A stretch of 64,000 nucleotides of DNA from JAFGRU01 sp016934985 (lineage in GTDB: Bacteria > Desulfobacterota > Desulfuromonadia > Desulfuromonadales > JAAYDE01). Positions within the stretch are counted from its first letter, which is position 1. Every line of letters begins with the position of its first letter. The stretch covers positions 1-64,000 of the forward strand of contig CAXXJQ010000007.1 in NCBI GenBank assembly GCA_963665045.2, in the 5' to 3' direction. The position numbers and the translations under genes are program-made. Below the pieces are notes generated by a model, which did not search any database, was not told where the DNA came from, and saw nothing but the letters and a program-made list of their open reading frames with translations. Shown piece after piece: positions 44,384-53,859 of the stretch.

Positions 44384-45361
44384 TCATGCGACCGGCTGCC
44401 GCCGGGCTTTCAACTCCCGGGTCAGTGCCGGAACCACCTCGTGGAGATCCCCGACAATGCCATAATCACAATGCCTGAAAATTTCCGCCGCCGGATCCTT
44501 GTTGATCGCCACCACCTTTCCGGCCCTTCTCATGCCGGCCAGATGCTGAATCGTCCCCGATATCCCACAAGCGATATAAAGATCGGGGCTGACCGTCTTT
44601 CCGGTCTGTCCGACCTGGTGGGCCTGGTCGATCCAGCCGGCATCCACGACAGCTCGGCTGGCACCAAGAGCGGCACCAAGCACGTCGCAAAGATCTCGCA
44701 GAAGAGGCCAGTTTTCAGGGCCGCCCAGGCCTCGCCCCCCGGCGACCACGACCCTGGCTTCGGCCAAATCGACGGTACCGGCTGCGAACCACACCACGTC
44801 CTGGATGATGCAAAGCCCATTTGAGGCCGGAATTGAATGAAACTGTATATCCGGAGTCTCCTCGCCCGTCCTTTCAAGTGGAACTGTATTCGGCCGCAAA
44901 GTGACCAGGGCGGGGGAATCGACGAGACGCAGAGCGGCAACAATTTTGCCCGCATAAAGGGGTTTTTCCACCAGAGGAGTTCCGTCCCCGGCAGCTTCAA
45001 GGGCGGTACAGTCCTGGACCAGTTCAGCGCCGAGACGGGCTGCCAGGGCAGCGCACCAGGCCTTGCCCAGGGCCGAGGAAGGCGCAACGATCAATCTGGT
45101 TTCGAGGAACCGGGCCAGATCGGCCAGAAAGGGGACCCAGGCCTCGTGGCTGAACTGCGGCAAGACCCCATCCTCAACGCTATGCAGGCAACGGATACCG
45201 AGACCGGCCAGAAGAGCCAGCTGGTCCTCGACTTTTTTCCCGGGCCACACGGCATGAAGTTCCACTCCCAGCCGGCGAGCCAGACGGGCTGCCGCAGAAA
45301 CCGTGGTGAGGTTGCTATCCGTCAGCTTGCAACGCGGTTCCAACAACACCAGAACAGTCAT
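44384..45361 (-). CDS. etfA: Electron transfer flavoprotein alpha subunit
   Basis: A 325-residue EtfA; the start is the ATG at 45,361 after GGAGGAG, because MTVLVLLEPRCKLT matches family N-termini while a longer frame does not. The C-terminal FAD domain is present: VVVAGGRGLGG, GQTGKTVSPDLYIACGISGT, and the signature INKDPAAEIFRHCDYGIVGD. It pairs with the EtfB encoded upstream (22-base gap) to take electrons from the acyl-CoA dehydrogenase. The FAD-contact residues appear complete. The 151-base gap to the oxidoreductase gene has no gene. Confidence 0.94.
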   Translation of the reverse strand: MTVLVLLEPRCKLTDSNLTTVSAAARLARRLGVELHAVWPGKKVEDQLALLAGLGIRCLHSVEDGVLPQFSHEAWVPFLADLARFLETRLIVAPSSALGKAWCAALAARLGAELVQDCTALEAAGDGTPLVEKPLYAGKIVAALRLVDSPALVTLRPNTVPLERTGEETPDIQFHSIPASNGLCIIQDVVWFAAGTVDLAEARVVVAGGRGLGGPENWPLLRDLCDVLGAALGASRAVVDAGWIDQAHQVGQTGKTVSPDLYIACGISGTIQHLAGMRRAGKVVAINKDPAAEIFRHCDYGIVGDLHEVVPALTRELKARRQPVA

Positions 45362-45383
45362 ATCGGTTCTCCTCCATATGCCG

Positions 45384-46154
45384 TCAGGACAGAAACTCCT
45401 GGCGCAGCAAATCCGCCAGTTGTGCCGTTCCCGCGGCAACGTTGTCATCCAGGAGCTGACGCCGCCTTTCGGGGCATGGCACCGTCAGGCTTTCCACCTC
45501 CCAACCCAGGGCCAGGGAAGCCACCGGTTCGGAAACCATGAACTCGTCAATCGGTTTCCGACGCGCTTTAAGAATCTGCGGCAAAGCCGGATAACGGGGT
45601 TCGTTGATGCCTTTTTCGGTAGTCACCAGTGCCGGCAGAGGCAGCTCCAGAACCATGTAGCCGCCCTCAAAAACCCGCTTTACCGTCAGGGAGGTTTCTT
45701 TTACTTCCAGGTGATTGACGGCAGAAGCGTGAGCGAACCCGAGATGCTCGGCTATGCGTTCAGCGACTTGGGCTCCATCGTCATCCACCGCCTGCTTGCC
45801 GGCCAGAATCAGGTCCGGAGCCATCTCCCGCAGGGCGGCGGCCAGGCAGACAGCGGCACCCCGGCCGCTCATTTCCGTTGCCACTGGCGCTCGGACCAGC
45901 ACCCCGTTGTCGATACCCATGGCAAAAGCCGAACGCAGAGCCTGAGAAGCCCTCTCCCCGCCAAGGCTGACGGCAGTCAGTTCGGCGCCATGGAGCTCTT
46001 TCAACTGCACGGCCGCTTCAATGGCATATTCATCGAAAGGATTGAGGACATAGTCGAGATCTTCGACCACCACCGAACGGCCATCCTCGCTGATGCCCGG
46101 CATGGACGCCGTATCAGGAACGCTCTTCACCAAAACGCAAATTTTTATCATCAT
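45384..46154 (-). CDS. etfB: Electron transfer flavoprotein beta subunit
   Basis: A 256-residue EtfB beginning MMIKICVLVKSVPD. The ATG at 46,154 overlaps the stop of the ATP-grasp gene (ATGA), with GGAG just upstream; the next ATG (46,151) is an alternative. It shows LNPFDEYAIEAAVQLKE, AGKQAVDDDGAQVAERIAEH (nucleotide-binding loop) and EVKETSLTVKRVFEGGYMVL, all EtfB landmarks. The coupling to an ATP-grasp ligase gene and a polysaccharide locus is unusual; EtfAB genes commonly lie with fatty-acid or amino-acid degradation genes. Confidence 0.94.
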   Translation of the reverse strand: MMIKICVLVKSVPDTASMPGISEDGRSVVVEDLDYVLNPFDEYAIEAAVQLKELHGAELTAVSLGGERASQALRSAFAMGIDNGVLVRAPVATEMSGRGAAVCLAAALREMAPDLILAGKQAVDDDGAQVAERIAEHLGFAHASAVNHLEVKETSLTVKRVFEGGYMVLELPLPALVTTEKGINEPRYPALPQILKARRKPIDEFMVSEPVASLALGWEVESLTVPCPERRRQLLDDNVAAGTAQLADLLRQEFLS

Positions 46155-47455
46155 TTTTCTCCGCATCTGTCTGTCGGCGGCATTTTCATGAGCTTGGCTA
46201 TTTTCAGCCGTCGCAGAGAGAAACTTATGCTTTTTTCCCGCTGCCCATCCTTAGAGCCCGGCATCGCGGGCCGTCTTTTTACCAGGGGCAGACGAGAAAC
46301 AAGACTACGGAAAATCCTGGATGCCACGTAGCGAATTCTCTGCAAAGCCGGTTTGCTGTCCTGCCAATCCCAAATAGCAAATTGGTGGGTCTTAAAATAA
46401 GGGCGGAGATACTGTCGCAGCGAATATTTTTCATGGGTATAAGCCAGAATGTTATAGCGCAGGTCCCGCAAACCATCGATCCAGTATATTTCTTTCTGAA
46501 AATCAACAGCTTCGGGCACCTCTCCGAACATGAGGTGGCGATAATGGAGCCACGGGAAATTAATGCCGCAACGAACCGCCAGAGAGGTCGAGAGGTTGTG
46601 CCTGCCGTTGACCTCCATCAGCTTGAAAATCCCGTCGCGGGGATCTTTTTTAAACTCACTGCAGGAGAAACCGTAAAACCCCATGCAGTTGAGCAGCTTT
46701 CGGCCGGGTTCGATAACCTCAGGAATGGAACGACTGACCGCAACCCTCGGCGACCCGAAAAACGGCGGAGCATTGCGCACGTGTGCGGCCGTAAATTCGA
46801 CGAGGGGACGCCCCTCGGAGAAATAGGAATTGTAATTGACAACATGGGCATCGTCCCCCGGGATTATCTCTTGAAGCATAACCTCCAGGTTTTGTCGCGA
46901 TGCCTGACGATAAACTTCCAGCGCCTCGTCGACAGACTTCACCGGAATCATTTTCTGTCGAAAAACATCGTAAAAAAGATGACTCTGGCAAGGTTTTACC
47001 AGGCAAGGGAATTCGACCCCGGATGCATGAGAGATCACCTCCTCTTCTGACCTGGGGACAAATGTCCAGGGAGCCGGAATCCCGTGAGCCTCGGCAAGCT
47101 CATAGGTTTGTTTTTTGTCGATAAAGGACCGGGTAACATCCCAATCGGTGCAGGCCACCCGGTAATGGCGTTGGAGAAGATCTTTGTTACGAGACACAGG
47201 TACCAGGGTTTCATCGTTCACCGGGAGCAGCAGCGCTCCTTCAAATTGCTCCGACCGGTTAAGAAGGCTGTCGATAAACCCGGCCTCGTCACGTTCGGGA
47301 TGAGGAACCTTCGCTTCACAGGTGACATACTTTGAAACATGGGCAATTGCATTCTCGTCATAATGGAACAAGACGACCGGCACCCCCATGGCCCCGAGAG
47401 CGCGTACCACGCCAAGCGCCAAGGTCTGTCCCGAAAGTATGATAACTGGTTTCAT
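46151..47455 (-). CDS. ATP-grasp carboxylate-amine ligase
   Basis: A 434-residue protein with a pre-ATP-grasp Rossmann part (MKPVIILSGQTLALGVVRAL) and an ATP-grasp core: FPCLVKPCQSHLF (ATP-binding Lys), VMLQEIIPGDD and FKLMEVNGRHN (metal-binding Glu/Asn). The C-terminal 90 residues are basic. ATP-grasp enzymes of this kind join a carboxylate to an amine or thiol through an acyl phosphate. AAGGAG lies 8 bases before the start. It is translationally coupled to etfB, so it likely belongs to the same functional module. Substrates unknown. Confidence 0.87.
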   Translation of the reverse strand: MKPVIILSGQTLALGVVRALGAMGVPVVLFHYDENAIAHVSKYVTCEAKVPHPERDEAGFIDSLLNRSEQFEGALLLPVNDETLVPVSRNKDLLQRHYRVACTDWDVTRSFIDKKQTYELAEAHGIPAPWTFVPRSEEEVISHASGVEFPCLVKPCQSHLFYDVFRQKMIPVKSVDEALEVYRQASRQNLEVMLQEIIPGDDAHVVNYNSYFSEGRPLVEFTAAHVRNAPPFFGSPRVAVSRSIPEVIEPGRKLLNCMGFYGFSCSEFKKDPRDGIFKLMEVNGRHNLSTSLAVRCGINFPWLHYRHLMFGEVPEAVDFQKEIYWIDGLRDLRYNILAYTHEKYSLRQYLRPYFKTHQFAIWDWQDSKPALQRIRYVASRIFRSLVSRLPLVKRRPAMPGSKDGQREKSISFSLRRLKIAKLMKMPPTDRCGEK

Positions 47456-47849
47456 TGTTGGGCTCCTTTTTAGGGAATACCTGAAAGAGAACGTTGAAGA
47501 CTGAGTTTATGTCAAAACCAAAGGTGATGCGGAAAGCCGAGGCTTATTGGGATTTCCACCTTTCTGCATCCAAAAAAGTTTCCTTCATCTCCTCGATCCG
47601 GTTTTTTGCCATCTGCCATCAAGTTCACCCGGGCCTGCGTAAAAGAGGGGAATGACGTTTTTAAAATTTGATCGTAATTATTCAGCTTATCGGCACAATA
47701 GCCCGTATCGCCCATTCCAAGGGCCGCGTGAACCCATCCATGGGGCTTAGCTGCCGCCATCCGGGCGGCAGATGCCCTTTCCATGGGCAACACGAGTCCT
47801 TGTGCTGAATAGTGACATTTGATCATCATAAGTACGGTTCGTTTGATGG
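47456..47849. other. Intergenic, 394 bases
   Basis: A frame of 105 codons (47,512-47,829, minus) starting MMIKCHYSAQGLVLPME is open, but it has no ribosome site, odd composition and no recognised family, so it is not called. No terminator is evident. A promoter for the ATP-grasp/etf genes could lie here. Confidence 0.4.
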
Positions 47850-48959
47850 TTAAATCACCTGGCCACTTAGCGGCTCTTCTCTATGCTGAGTCACTGATGA
47901 CTCAGGTTGCTCCGGATGGGGGGCCGGTTTCAAAGCTCTTTCGGCGACAACCTCCACCACACGGTCACACTTGGCGGTCATGATCGCTGGTTTCAAAGTC
48001 AGCCATCGCGGGTCAATCGGCTGCCCTTGAGCCCATGCGATAAATGCTGCCGGCAGATCAGCTCCCGCGGCATGAGAAAACGGATAGGTGCCCCCGAAAC
48101 GCGGATTCAGGTCGATGACACAATAACGATCACCGTCGACAAAAACATCGCAGTCCAGATTTCCGACATGTCCCAGTTTTTCCCCGATCAGGCGCCCTAG
48201 GGCTTCCAAAGTCGGATTTTCAACACTGGCTGCCAGAACGGCCCCTTCCCCGACCCGCATGGCCAATTTCCGTTTGACAAGAGTCGTAACGTACCGTCCT
48301 TGGAAATCATTGATGACATCAAGGTTGTACTCTTCCCCGGCAAGCTTTTCCTGAATGAGGAGGCAACGCTCCTCGTCCCCTGAACTGACAGCCCTCAGGG
48401 ATGAGCGCATGATGCGAATGCGGCCCAGGCGTGAAGCCAACTCAAGTTCTTCAAAGTTTTCCGGATATTCGTTGCCAATCGAGGCTGAACCCCAGCGGGG
48501 TTTGATGGCCACGGGAAATTTAAGGTCTCCGGCTGCCATTGCGGCCTGAGCTTCTGCGAGGGTGGTCCAGGTTTTCGGCGTATCGATTGTAATGCCCGCT
48601 AAAAACCGATTTGTTGAAAGCTTGTCAAAACAGATGTCGACGACTTCCGGCGAAGATACCACCGCCAGCGTCCCCACCTCCGAAAAACGGCCGCGAACCC
48701 GGGCCAATGCCGGTAATTCCAGATCGCTCAGGGAGAAAAGGAGGCGAACACCGAACTCCCGACAGATACCCAACAAGGCCGGGAGATAATCTTCATGGTT
48801 AAAGGGCGGAACCAGAAAAGCCCGATCAGCTTCCTGGAGGGCCGGGGCATAGGGGGAGACATCAGCAGCGAAAATCTCGCCGCGTCCCGCCAGTGCCTTG
48901 CGGAAGTATTCAACCAGATAATTTCTGCGCCCGGCGCAAGTCAGAAGGACATTGCACAT
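47850..48959 (-). CDS. ATP-grasp ligase, carbamoyl-phosphate-synthase-like
   Basis: A 369-residue protein starting MCNVLLTCAGRRNYLVEYFR after AAGGAG. The pre-ATP-grasp domain ends near 110. The core has FPVAIKPRWGSASIG (ATP-binding Lys), LIQEKLAGEEYNLDV and VIDLNPRFGGTYPFSH (metal-binding Asp/Asn/Arg). The fold is that of PylC/CarB-like ligases frequently found in capsule and secondary-metabolite loci. Its start overlaps the end of the PLP decarboxylase gene by 19 bases, so the two are probably co-translated and may act in sequence on the same amino acid. Confidence 0.87.
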   Translation of the reverse strand: MCNVLLTCAGRRNYLVEYFRKALAGRGEIFAADVSPYAPALQEADRAFLVPPFNHEDYLPALLGICREFGVRLLFSLSDLELPALARVRGRFSEVGTLAVVSSPEVVDICFDKLSTNRFLAGITIDTPKTWTTLAEAQAAMAAGDLKFPVAIKPRWGSASIGNEYPENFEELELASRLGRIRIMRSSLRAVSSGDEERCLLIQEKLAGEEYNLDVINDFQGRYVTTLVKRKLAMRVGEGAVLAASVENPTLEALGRLIGEKLGHVGNLDCDVFVDGDRYCVIDLNPRFGGTYPFSHAAGADLPAAFIAWAQGQPIDPRWLTLKPAIMTAKCDRVVEVVAERALKPAPHPEQPESSVTQHREEPLSGQVI

Positions 48960-50224
48960 GACAACTCCTTTGGATCACCCATTGAATAACAGTCGAAAAA
49001 ATGGCCGAATTCCTGACGGCGACGAATGGCCTCATATCCTTGAGCACCCTTGACCAGTACAGCAGGCGCAGGTTGGATGAAGGGGGGGGTTAAAACCAGT
49101 GTATAGGCACCGACATTGCCAATCCGGAAAAAATCTCCCCGCCCGAATTCTCCACAGTCGATTTCATGAAGCAGACAGTCCTTTTCCATACAAGTTGCTC
49201 CCACGACGCTGTAAATTTCCCGGATACCCTCATCGTTTTTTGCGTTTTTCCGAATGATCTCAAAGGGATGGTTGCGGCGGTGCATGGTTGGTTTCACGTT
49301 GTAAAAGCTGCCGTCAACGACTGCCAGCCGTCGCTCACCTATTTTCTTGACATCAAATACCCGGGTAACGAAACTCATGGTATCGGCAACCAGGGCCATT
49401 CCCGGTTCAATTATCAGGTGAGGGCGGCGTGCCTCAAACCAGGGATGCTTTTTCAGCTCCGCGCAGATAGTATCGGCATAGTCGTCATAGGTCGGGGTAT
49501 CGATCAAACCCATGGCCGGCGCCCGGCGCCCGAAAAAACCACCGCCCATGTCCAGGTAGTCAAGCGTATCAGGAAAATAACGTTCTCCCGTCTCCGCCAA
49601 CGTGCGGGCGATGGTGCGAAAAACCCAAAGACTGCGGCTCGTGGATGAAACGTGTGCATGCAGAGAGTGCACGCGGATATTGGGCGACCGGCGCAAAAAG
49701 AGCGCTATCTCATCAAGAGCTTCCGCGGGGAACCCGAAACGGCCGGCAGGCAGGGCTTCCTGAAGGTGCGATTTCCCCTCGTCGTCAATCAAAACCACAT
49801 TAAGCCTGAGCCCGACCTTTATTTCCTTGTTGCCATGTTCCCTTGCATAGGCTGTTACACATTCCAGTTCGCGAAAAGTGTCGAGGTTGAGAATCATTCC
49901 GGAAGACAGGGCCAAATGGATATCCTCCTCACTCTTTATTGGCCCGTTGAAAATGATCTCCGCAGGTTGACAACCAATCTTCAAAGCCAGATCCAATTCC
50001 AGGCGCGACACGACCTCGGCGTACCCTCCAAGGCGGCGGACCAGCTGACAGATATAAGGGAGATAGTTGGTCTTATACGAGTAACCGACAATGACTCTGG
50101 CATAACGCCGGCCAAACGCATCACGGATGTCATTGAAGTTGCGGGTAAATGCCTGCTGGTCAAAAAGATAGAAAGGCGATCCGAACTCCCGGGAAATATC
50201 CTTCAATTCCTCATAACTGCTCAT
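48941..50224 (-). CDS. Fold-III PLP-dependent decarboxylase (DAP/ornithine type)
   Basis: A 427-residue enzyme; the ATG at 50,224 is 8 bases after AGGAG. K51 in VGYSYKTNYLP binds PLP; SRLELDLALKIG, GLRLNVVL and HSLHAHVSS follow in the TIM barrel. The C-terminal barrel contains GATCMEKDCL, the Cys of which is the active-site acid from the second subunit, and FFRIGNVGAYTL. The family removes the alpha-carboxyl of DAP, ornithine, arginine or carrier-bound glutamate (as BtrK does in butirosin synthesis). Beside two ATP-grasp genes and a carrier protein, a role in building an amino-acyl decoration is plausible; substrate not determined. Confidence 0.9.
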   Translation of the reverse strand: MSSYEELKDISREFGSPFYLFDQQAFTRNFNDIRDAFGRRYARVIVGYSYKTNYLPYICQLVRRLGGYAEVVSRLELDLALKIGCQPAEIIFNGPIKSEEDIHLALSSGMILNLDTFRELECVTAYAREHGNKEIKVGLRLNVVLIDDEGKSHLQEALPAGRFGFPAEALDEIALFLRRSPNIRVHSLHAHVSSTSRSLWVFRTIARTLAETGERYFPDTLDYLDMGGGFFGRRAPAMGLIDTPTYDDYADTICAELKKHPWFEARRPHLIIEPGMALVADTMSFVTRVFDVKKIGERRLAVVDGSFYNVKPTMHRRNHPFEIIRKNAKNDEGIREIYSVVGATCMEKDCLLHEIDCGEFGRGDFFRIGNVGAYTLVLTPPFIQPAPAVLVKGAQGYEAIRRRQEFGHFFDCYSMGDPKELSCAMSF

Positions 50225-50281
50225 TGACAGGTCTCCTACAAGCCGACAGCCGACAGGCACTGCGCGGCGGATTTACAACCT

Positions 50282-51412
50282 TTAAGTCGGACAATCGATA
50301 AAGCCAAGATTATCGAGAATAACTCGATTGACCTTTCTTACATCATATTTGATCTCGGCCAATTTGCGGCTCTCTCTGCCCATGGCTTCGGCTAAAGCCG
50401 GCTGGACAACAAAACGTTCCATAATGTTGGCCAACCCGGATGCATCTCTGGGCGCGACAAAAAACCCGTTTTTGCCGGGCTGCACGGTTTCTCTGCAACC
50501 GGGGGTATCCGTGGTAATGATAGGCCTGCCCATGGCCATGGCCTCAAGAACGGTGCGGGGAGTCCCTTCACGATAAAATGTTGGCAAAACGAATACGGAA
50601 CAATCCCCGATTGCAGGGCGCACATCCGACAACAGACCCAAATACTCAATGGTCCCCTCACCCACCCAGGTCTGCAATTCTTCAGACGAAACGGCCGAGG
50701 GAGTGTTGTCGATACCTCCAACCAGGCGAAACTTCAGAGCAGGATATTTTTTTTTCAGAATTCTGGCGGCCCGGACGTATTCCCGAATCCCTTTTTCATT
50801 TATCAGCCGGGCGATAAGGAGAAAAGATGTCTTTTCAGGCAGGGGCTGCAAGGAAAAATGCTCCATATCCACCCCGGAACCATTGATCAATACCAGTTTG
50901 CTGCGCCCGTTGGTGACTCCGGAATCCCTGAAATAGTTCAGGTCGTCAGGGTTCTGGAAAAAAACCACCTTGTTGTTTTTCAAGCCCTGCCGGTACATGA
51001 ACGTGAGAAGGCGCCGAACCGAATTGTGCTTCTGGCCTTCCTCCGAAAAGGCATATCCCAATCCGGAGATGAGACTGCATACGGAAGGCACGCCGGCCCA
51101 TCCGGCACTCAAAGACCCGTATATGACCGGTTTGACTGTATAACCTAAAACTAGATCAGGCTTGTGGCGACGGAAAAAACGAAACAGGGATAACAGGCAA
51201 GCGACATCGTGAAACGGATTCATGCCGGTCCGGTTAAGCGGGACCGGATAGAAAGAAACGCCCAGGTTTTTCAGGTTGTTTCGCAACGATTCCGAGCCGC
51301 CCGGAGCACTGGCAATCACCGTGTGCCCGCCACGGACGAGATTTTCCAGGAGTTTCCCCCGAAAATTGATCAGACTGTGGGCAAAACTGCCGAGAATTAC
51401 AACTTTAGCCAT
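50282..51412 (-). CDS. GT4 glycosyltransferase, PglA-like
   Basis: A 376-residue GT-B enzyme. N-terminal domain: VVILGSFAHSLINFRGKLLE. C-terminal domain: LINGSGVDMEHF, LLIARLINEKGIREYVRAA and the acceptor/nucleotide motif REGTPRTVLEAMAMGRPIIT (EX7E type). The LINGSGVD and VGYTVKP features are typical of PglA/WfgD-like enzymes that add the second sugar to an undecaprenyl-linked di-N-acetylbacillosamine-type primer, which fits the PglC-type domain encoded at 36,847. Specificity is inferred. It is followed by 57 bases and the PLP decarboxylase gene. Confidence 0.88.
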   Translation of the reverse strand: MAKVVILGSFAHSLINFRGKLLENLVRGGHTVIASAPGGSESLRNNLKNLGVSFYPVPLNRTGMNPFHDVACLLSLFRFFRRHKPDLVLGYTVKPVIYGSLSAGWAGVPSVCSLISGLGYAFSEEGQKHNSVRRLLTFMYRQGLKNNKVVFFQNPDDLNYFRDSGVTNGRSKLVLINGSGVDMEHFSLQPLPEKTSFLLIARLINEKGIREYVRAARILKKKYPALKFRLVGGIDNTPSAVSSEELQTWVGEGTIEYLGLLSDVRPAIGDCSVFVLPTFYREGTPRTVLEAMAMGRPIITTDTPGCRETVQPGKNGFFVAPRDASGLANIMERFVVQPALAEAMGRESRKLAEIKYDVRKVNRVILDNLGFIDCPT

Positions 51413-51865
51413 AAAGAAATTGCTTCAAGCTTCCACAGAAAGTTAAAAAATCAGCCCTGATATATTTCCAGGGGCATCTTCCGCAGTGCAACGGGGATAA
51501 AACATCCGGGCTGTCAACAGCGGCTCCTTTTTGGGATTACATACTTAAATGCTAAAGGGCGACTCTCTTAATTCAATTAACCGAAAGCATTTATTTTTCA
51601 CAAACTTTATATGCCCTGTCTTACAACTAAAGTTTTAATATTAAAGTTGTGACGCTAAATCCAACAATGGCTGGGATAAAGGCCCTATTACGCAAAGGCA
51701 TAAAACCAATAGAGATCAGGGCATCGTCGAAAAAAACGAGGGCATAAAAGGCAATTTAAAAACTGCGAAGAATAAGCAGCAAAATGGGGAAGGGAAAAGA
51801 ATTTCTTTTAAGTTTGGGGAGGGAACGTTGGGGAATACCGTTTAAAGATACAGTATTTCCCGTTG
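51413..51865. other. Intergenic, 453 bases, probable promoter region
   Basis: AT-rich stretch between asnB-like and PglA-like genes. An imperfect inverted repeat ACAAC...GTTGT with an internal TAATATTA lies near 51,620-51,650. No gene is seen. It separates the glycosyltransferase operon from the PglA-to-ligase operon. Confidence 0.4.
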
Positions 51866-53857
51866 TTATATGACCTGGACGGGAAGATGTTCCAACCATG
51901 CCTGGAACATCAGCAGCCCCCACAATCGGTAGCTCCAATTGTGCTGGCCCGCAAGATGCTCATGCCATATCTTTCGGACCGGCTCGGGCCTGAAAAAGCC
52001 TTCGCGCCGCAGGCGGTTTTCGTCCAGAAGCACTTCCGCCCAGTCCTGCAGGGGCCCCCGCAACCAGGCTTCAACCGGTATGGCGAACCCTCTCTTGGGT
52101 CTCTCCATTATTTCGCGTGGGACGTAAGAATCAAGCACCTGACGCAGCAGCCACTTGCCTTTCCCGTTACGCAATTTCATGGATAACGGAATACGCCAGG
52201 CAAACTCGACAATGCCATGGTCGAGAAGAGGAATACGGGTTTCCAGACTGACCCCCATGGCGGCCCGGTCCACTTTGACCAGGATATCTTCCGGCAGATA
52301 GCCGGTCTGGTCCAGAAACATCATTTTTTCAAACATTGTCGGCAGAGCGGGCCAAACTTCAGGATTAGTCATCAGGATGCCGGGCTCGCAGGCATTAAGA
52401 ACTACCGACGCCGGCTCCTTCCAGCAGGATGTTAGGGAGAGATACAAACTTTCGGGTGAGTCCGCGCTCCACAAGGAGAAGAATTTATGCAACTTGTCGT
52501 GCATCTGTCCTTTTCGGCCGTAACGATTGGCCTGGGGAGCCAGCCAGCCGAAACCACGGTCAAGCCATGAGGAAGGAAGCGACATAACCGCTCCGCCGAT
52601 TGCCGTGCGCAGCGATGACGGCATCCAGCCGCATTTCCGCCAAATGTTTTCGGTAAGAAGGTAACGGTTATATCCCCCGAACAACTCGTCGCCGGCGTCC
52701 CCCGACAAGCTCACAGTCACATGTTGCCGAGTCATTTCAGCAACAAGGAAGGTGGGAATCTGCGAGGCATCCGCAAAGGGCTCGTCATAAAGGGCCGGTA
52801 ATCTGGGTATAACCGCCAGAGCGTCCTCTGGAGTGGCCGTCATTTCAGTATGCTGGGTACCCAGGTGCAACGCCACCGCCCGGGCATGCTCGGCTTCGTT
52901 GTAATCGCTCTCCTGAAAACCGATGGTGAAAGTCCGGACCGGCCGACTGCTCTGTGCCTGCATCAAAGCAACAATCGTCGAAGAGTCGATACCACCGGAA
53001 AGGAAAGCCCCAAGGGGCACATCGGCTACCATCTGGCGGCGGACAGCCTCTCTCAGAAGACGGTCCAGCTCGCTCACCGCATCCTGCTCATCTCCTTTAA
53101 ATGGATTAGCGCTTCCCTGCGCGGCGACATCCCGTAACGACCAGTAAGTCACTGGCGCCAGAGGCTTGGAGTAATCAACCGGGGGAGACGTGTCCCCAAC
53201 CTTGATACTTAATATGGTTCCGGGCAGAACTTTGAAGATTCTTTTGAAAATGCTGAAAGGAGCAGGGATGTAATTGTAGCGAAGAAAAAGAGTCAGCGCA
53301 TTGCGGTCGATTTCCCCCCGCCAGCGCTCATGGGCCATCAGGGCTTTAAGTTCCGATCCGAACAAAAATGCCTTTTCAGTCCAGCCGTAGTAGAGCGGTT
53401 TTTCGCCGATTCTGTCCCTGGCCAGAAAAAGCCTTTGTTCCCGAATATCCCAGAGAGCGAAGGCGAACATGCCGACCAGAGCTTTAACGGCCTTCTCGAT
53501 ACCCCAGTGACTTACCGCTGCCAGCATCACCTCGGTGTCAGAATGTCCACGCCAGGATGGAGCACCGCCTTCTTTTTCAAGAGTTAGGCGAAGAGCCTGG
53601 AAGTTATAAATCTCTCCGTTAAAAACAATGACATAACGACCACAGGGGGAAGCCATAGGCTGAGCCCCCTGGTGGGAAAGATCGATGATCGACAGGCGCC
53701 GGTGCCCCAGGGCCACGCCCAGGCGGTCGTCAATCCAACTACCGGAAGCATCCGGCCCACGATGGCTGAGACGCTCACACATGCGCGTCAATGTGGAACG
53801 CATTTGAGCCTCTGAATGCCCTGGAGAACCGTCTATAAATCCCGTAATACCACACAT
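51866..53857 (-). CDS. asnB: Asparagine synthetase B-like glutamine amidotransferase
   Basis: A 663-residue protein that begins MCGITGFID, giving the Cys2 nucleophile of the Ntn glutaminase domain (RLSIIDLSHQGAQPM and FNGEIYNF follow). The synthetase domain has PLGAFLSGGIDSS (PP-loop), LSGDAGDELFGGYNRY and DQTGYLPEDILVKVDRAAMG. In polysaccharide loci AsnB paralogues usually amidate a sugar acid or an amino-acid substituent rather than making free Asn. Three bases separate its stop side from the upstream glycosyltransferase gene. All motifs are intact. The exact acceptor cannot be inferred. Confidence 0.93.
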   Translation of the reverse strand: MCGITGFIDGSPGHSEAQMRSTLTRMCERLSHRGPDASGSWIDDRLGVALGHRRLSIIDLSHQGAQPMASPCGRYVIVFNGEIYNFQALRLTLEKEGGAPSWRGHSDTEVMLAAVSHWGIEKAVKALVGMFAFALWDIREQRLFLARDRIGEKPLYYGWTEKAFLFGSELKALMAHERWRGEIDRNALTLFLRYNYIPAPFSIFKRIFKVLPGTILSIKVGDTSPPVDYSKPLAPVTYWSLRDVAAQGSANPFKGDEQDAVSELDRLLREAVRRQMVADVPLGAFLSGGIDSSTIVALMQAQSSRPVRTFTIGFQESDYNEAEHARAVALHLGTQHTEMTATPEDALAVIPRLPALYDEPFADASQIPTFLVAEMTRQHVTVSLSGDAGDELFGGYNRYLLTENIWRKCGWMPSSLRTAIGGAVMSLPSSWLDRGFGWLAPQANRYGRKGQMHDKLHKFFSLWSADSPESLYLSLTSCWKEPASVVLNACEPGILMTNPEVWPALPTMFEKMMFLDQTGYLPEDILVKVDRAAMGVSLETRIPLLDHGIVEFAWRIPLSMKLRNGKGKWLLRQVLDSYVPREIMERPKRGFAIPVEAWLRGPLQDWAEVLLDENRLRREGFFRPEPVRKIWHEHLAGQHNWSYRLWGLLMFQAWLEHLPVQVI

Positions 53858-53859
53858 TT

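Noticed and set aside
47512..47829. 105-codon frame between two ATP-grasp genes (minus)
   Set aside because: No ribosome site, no family match and atypical composition; retained only as a note on the intergenic region.
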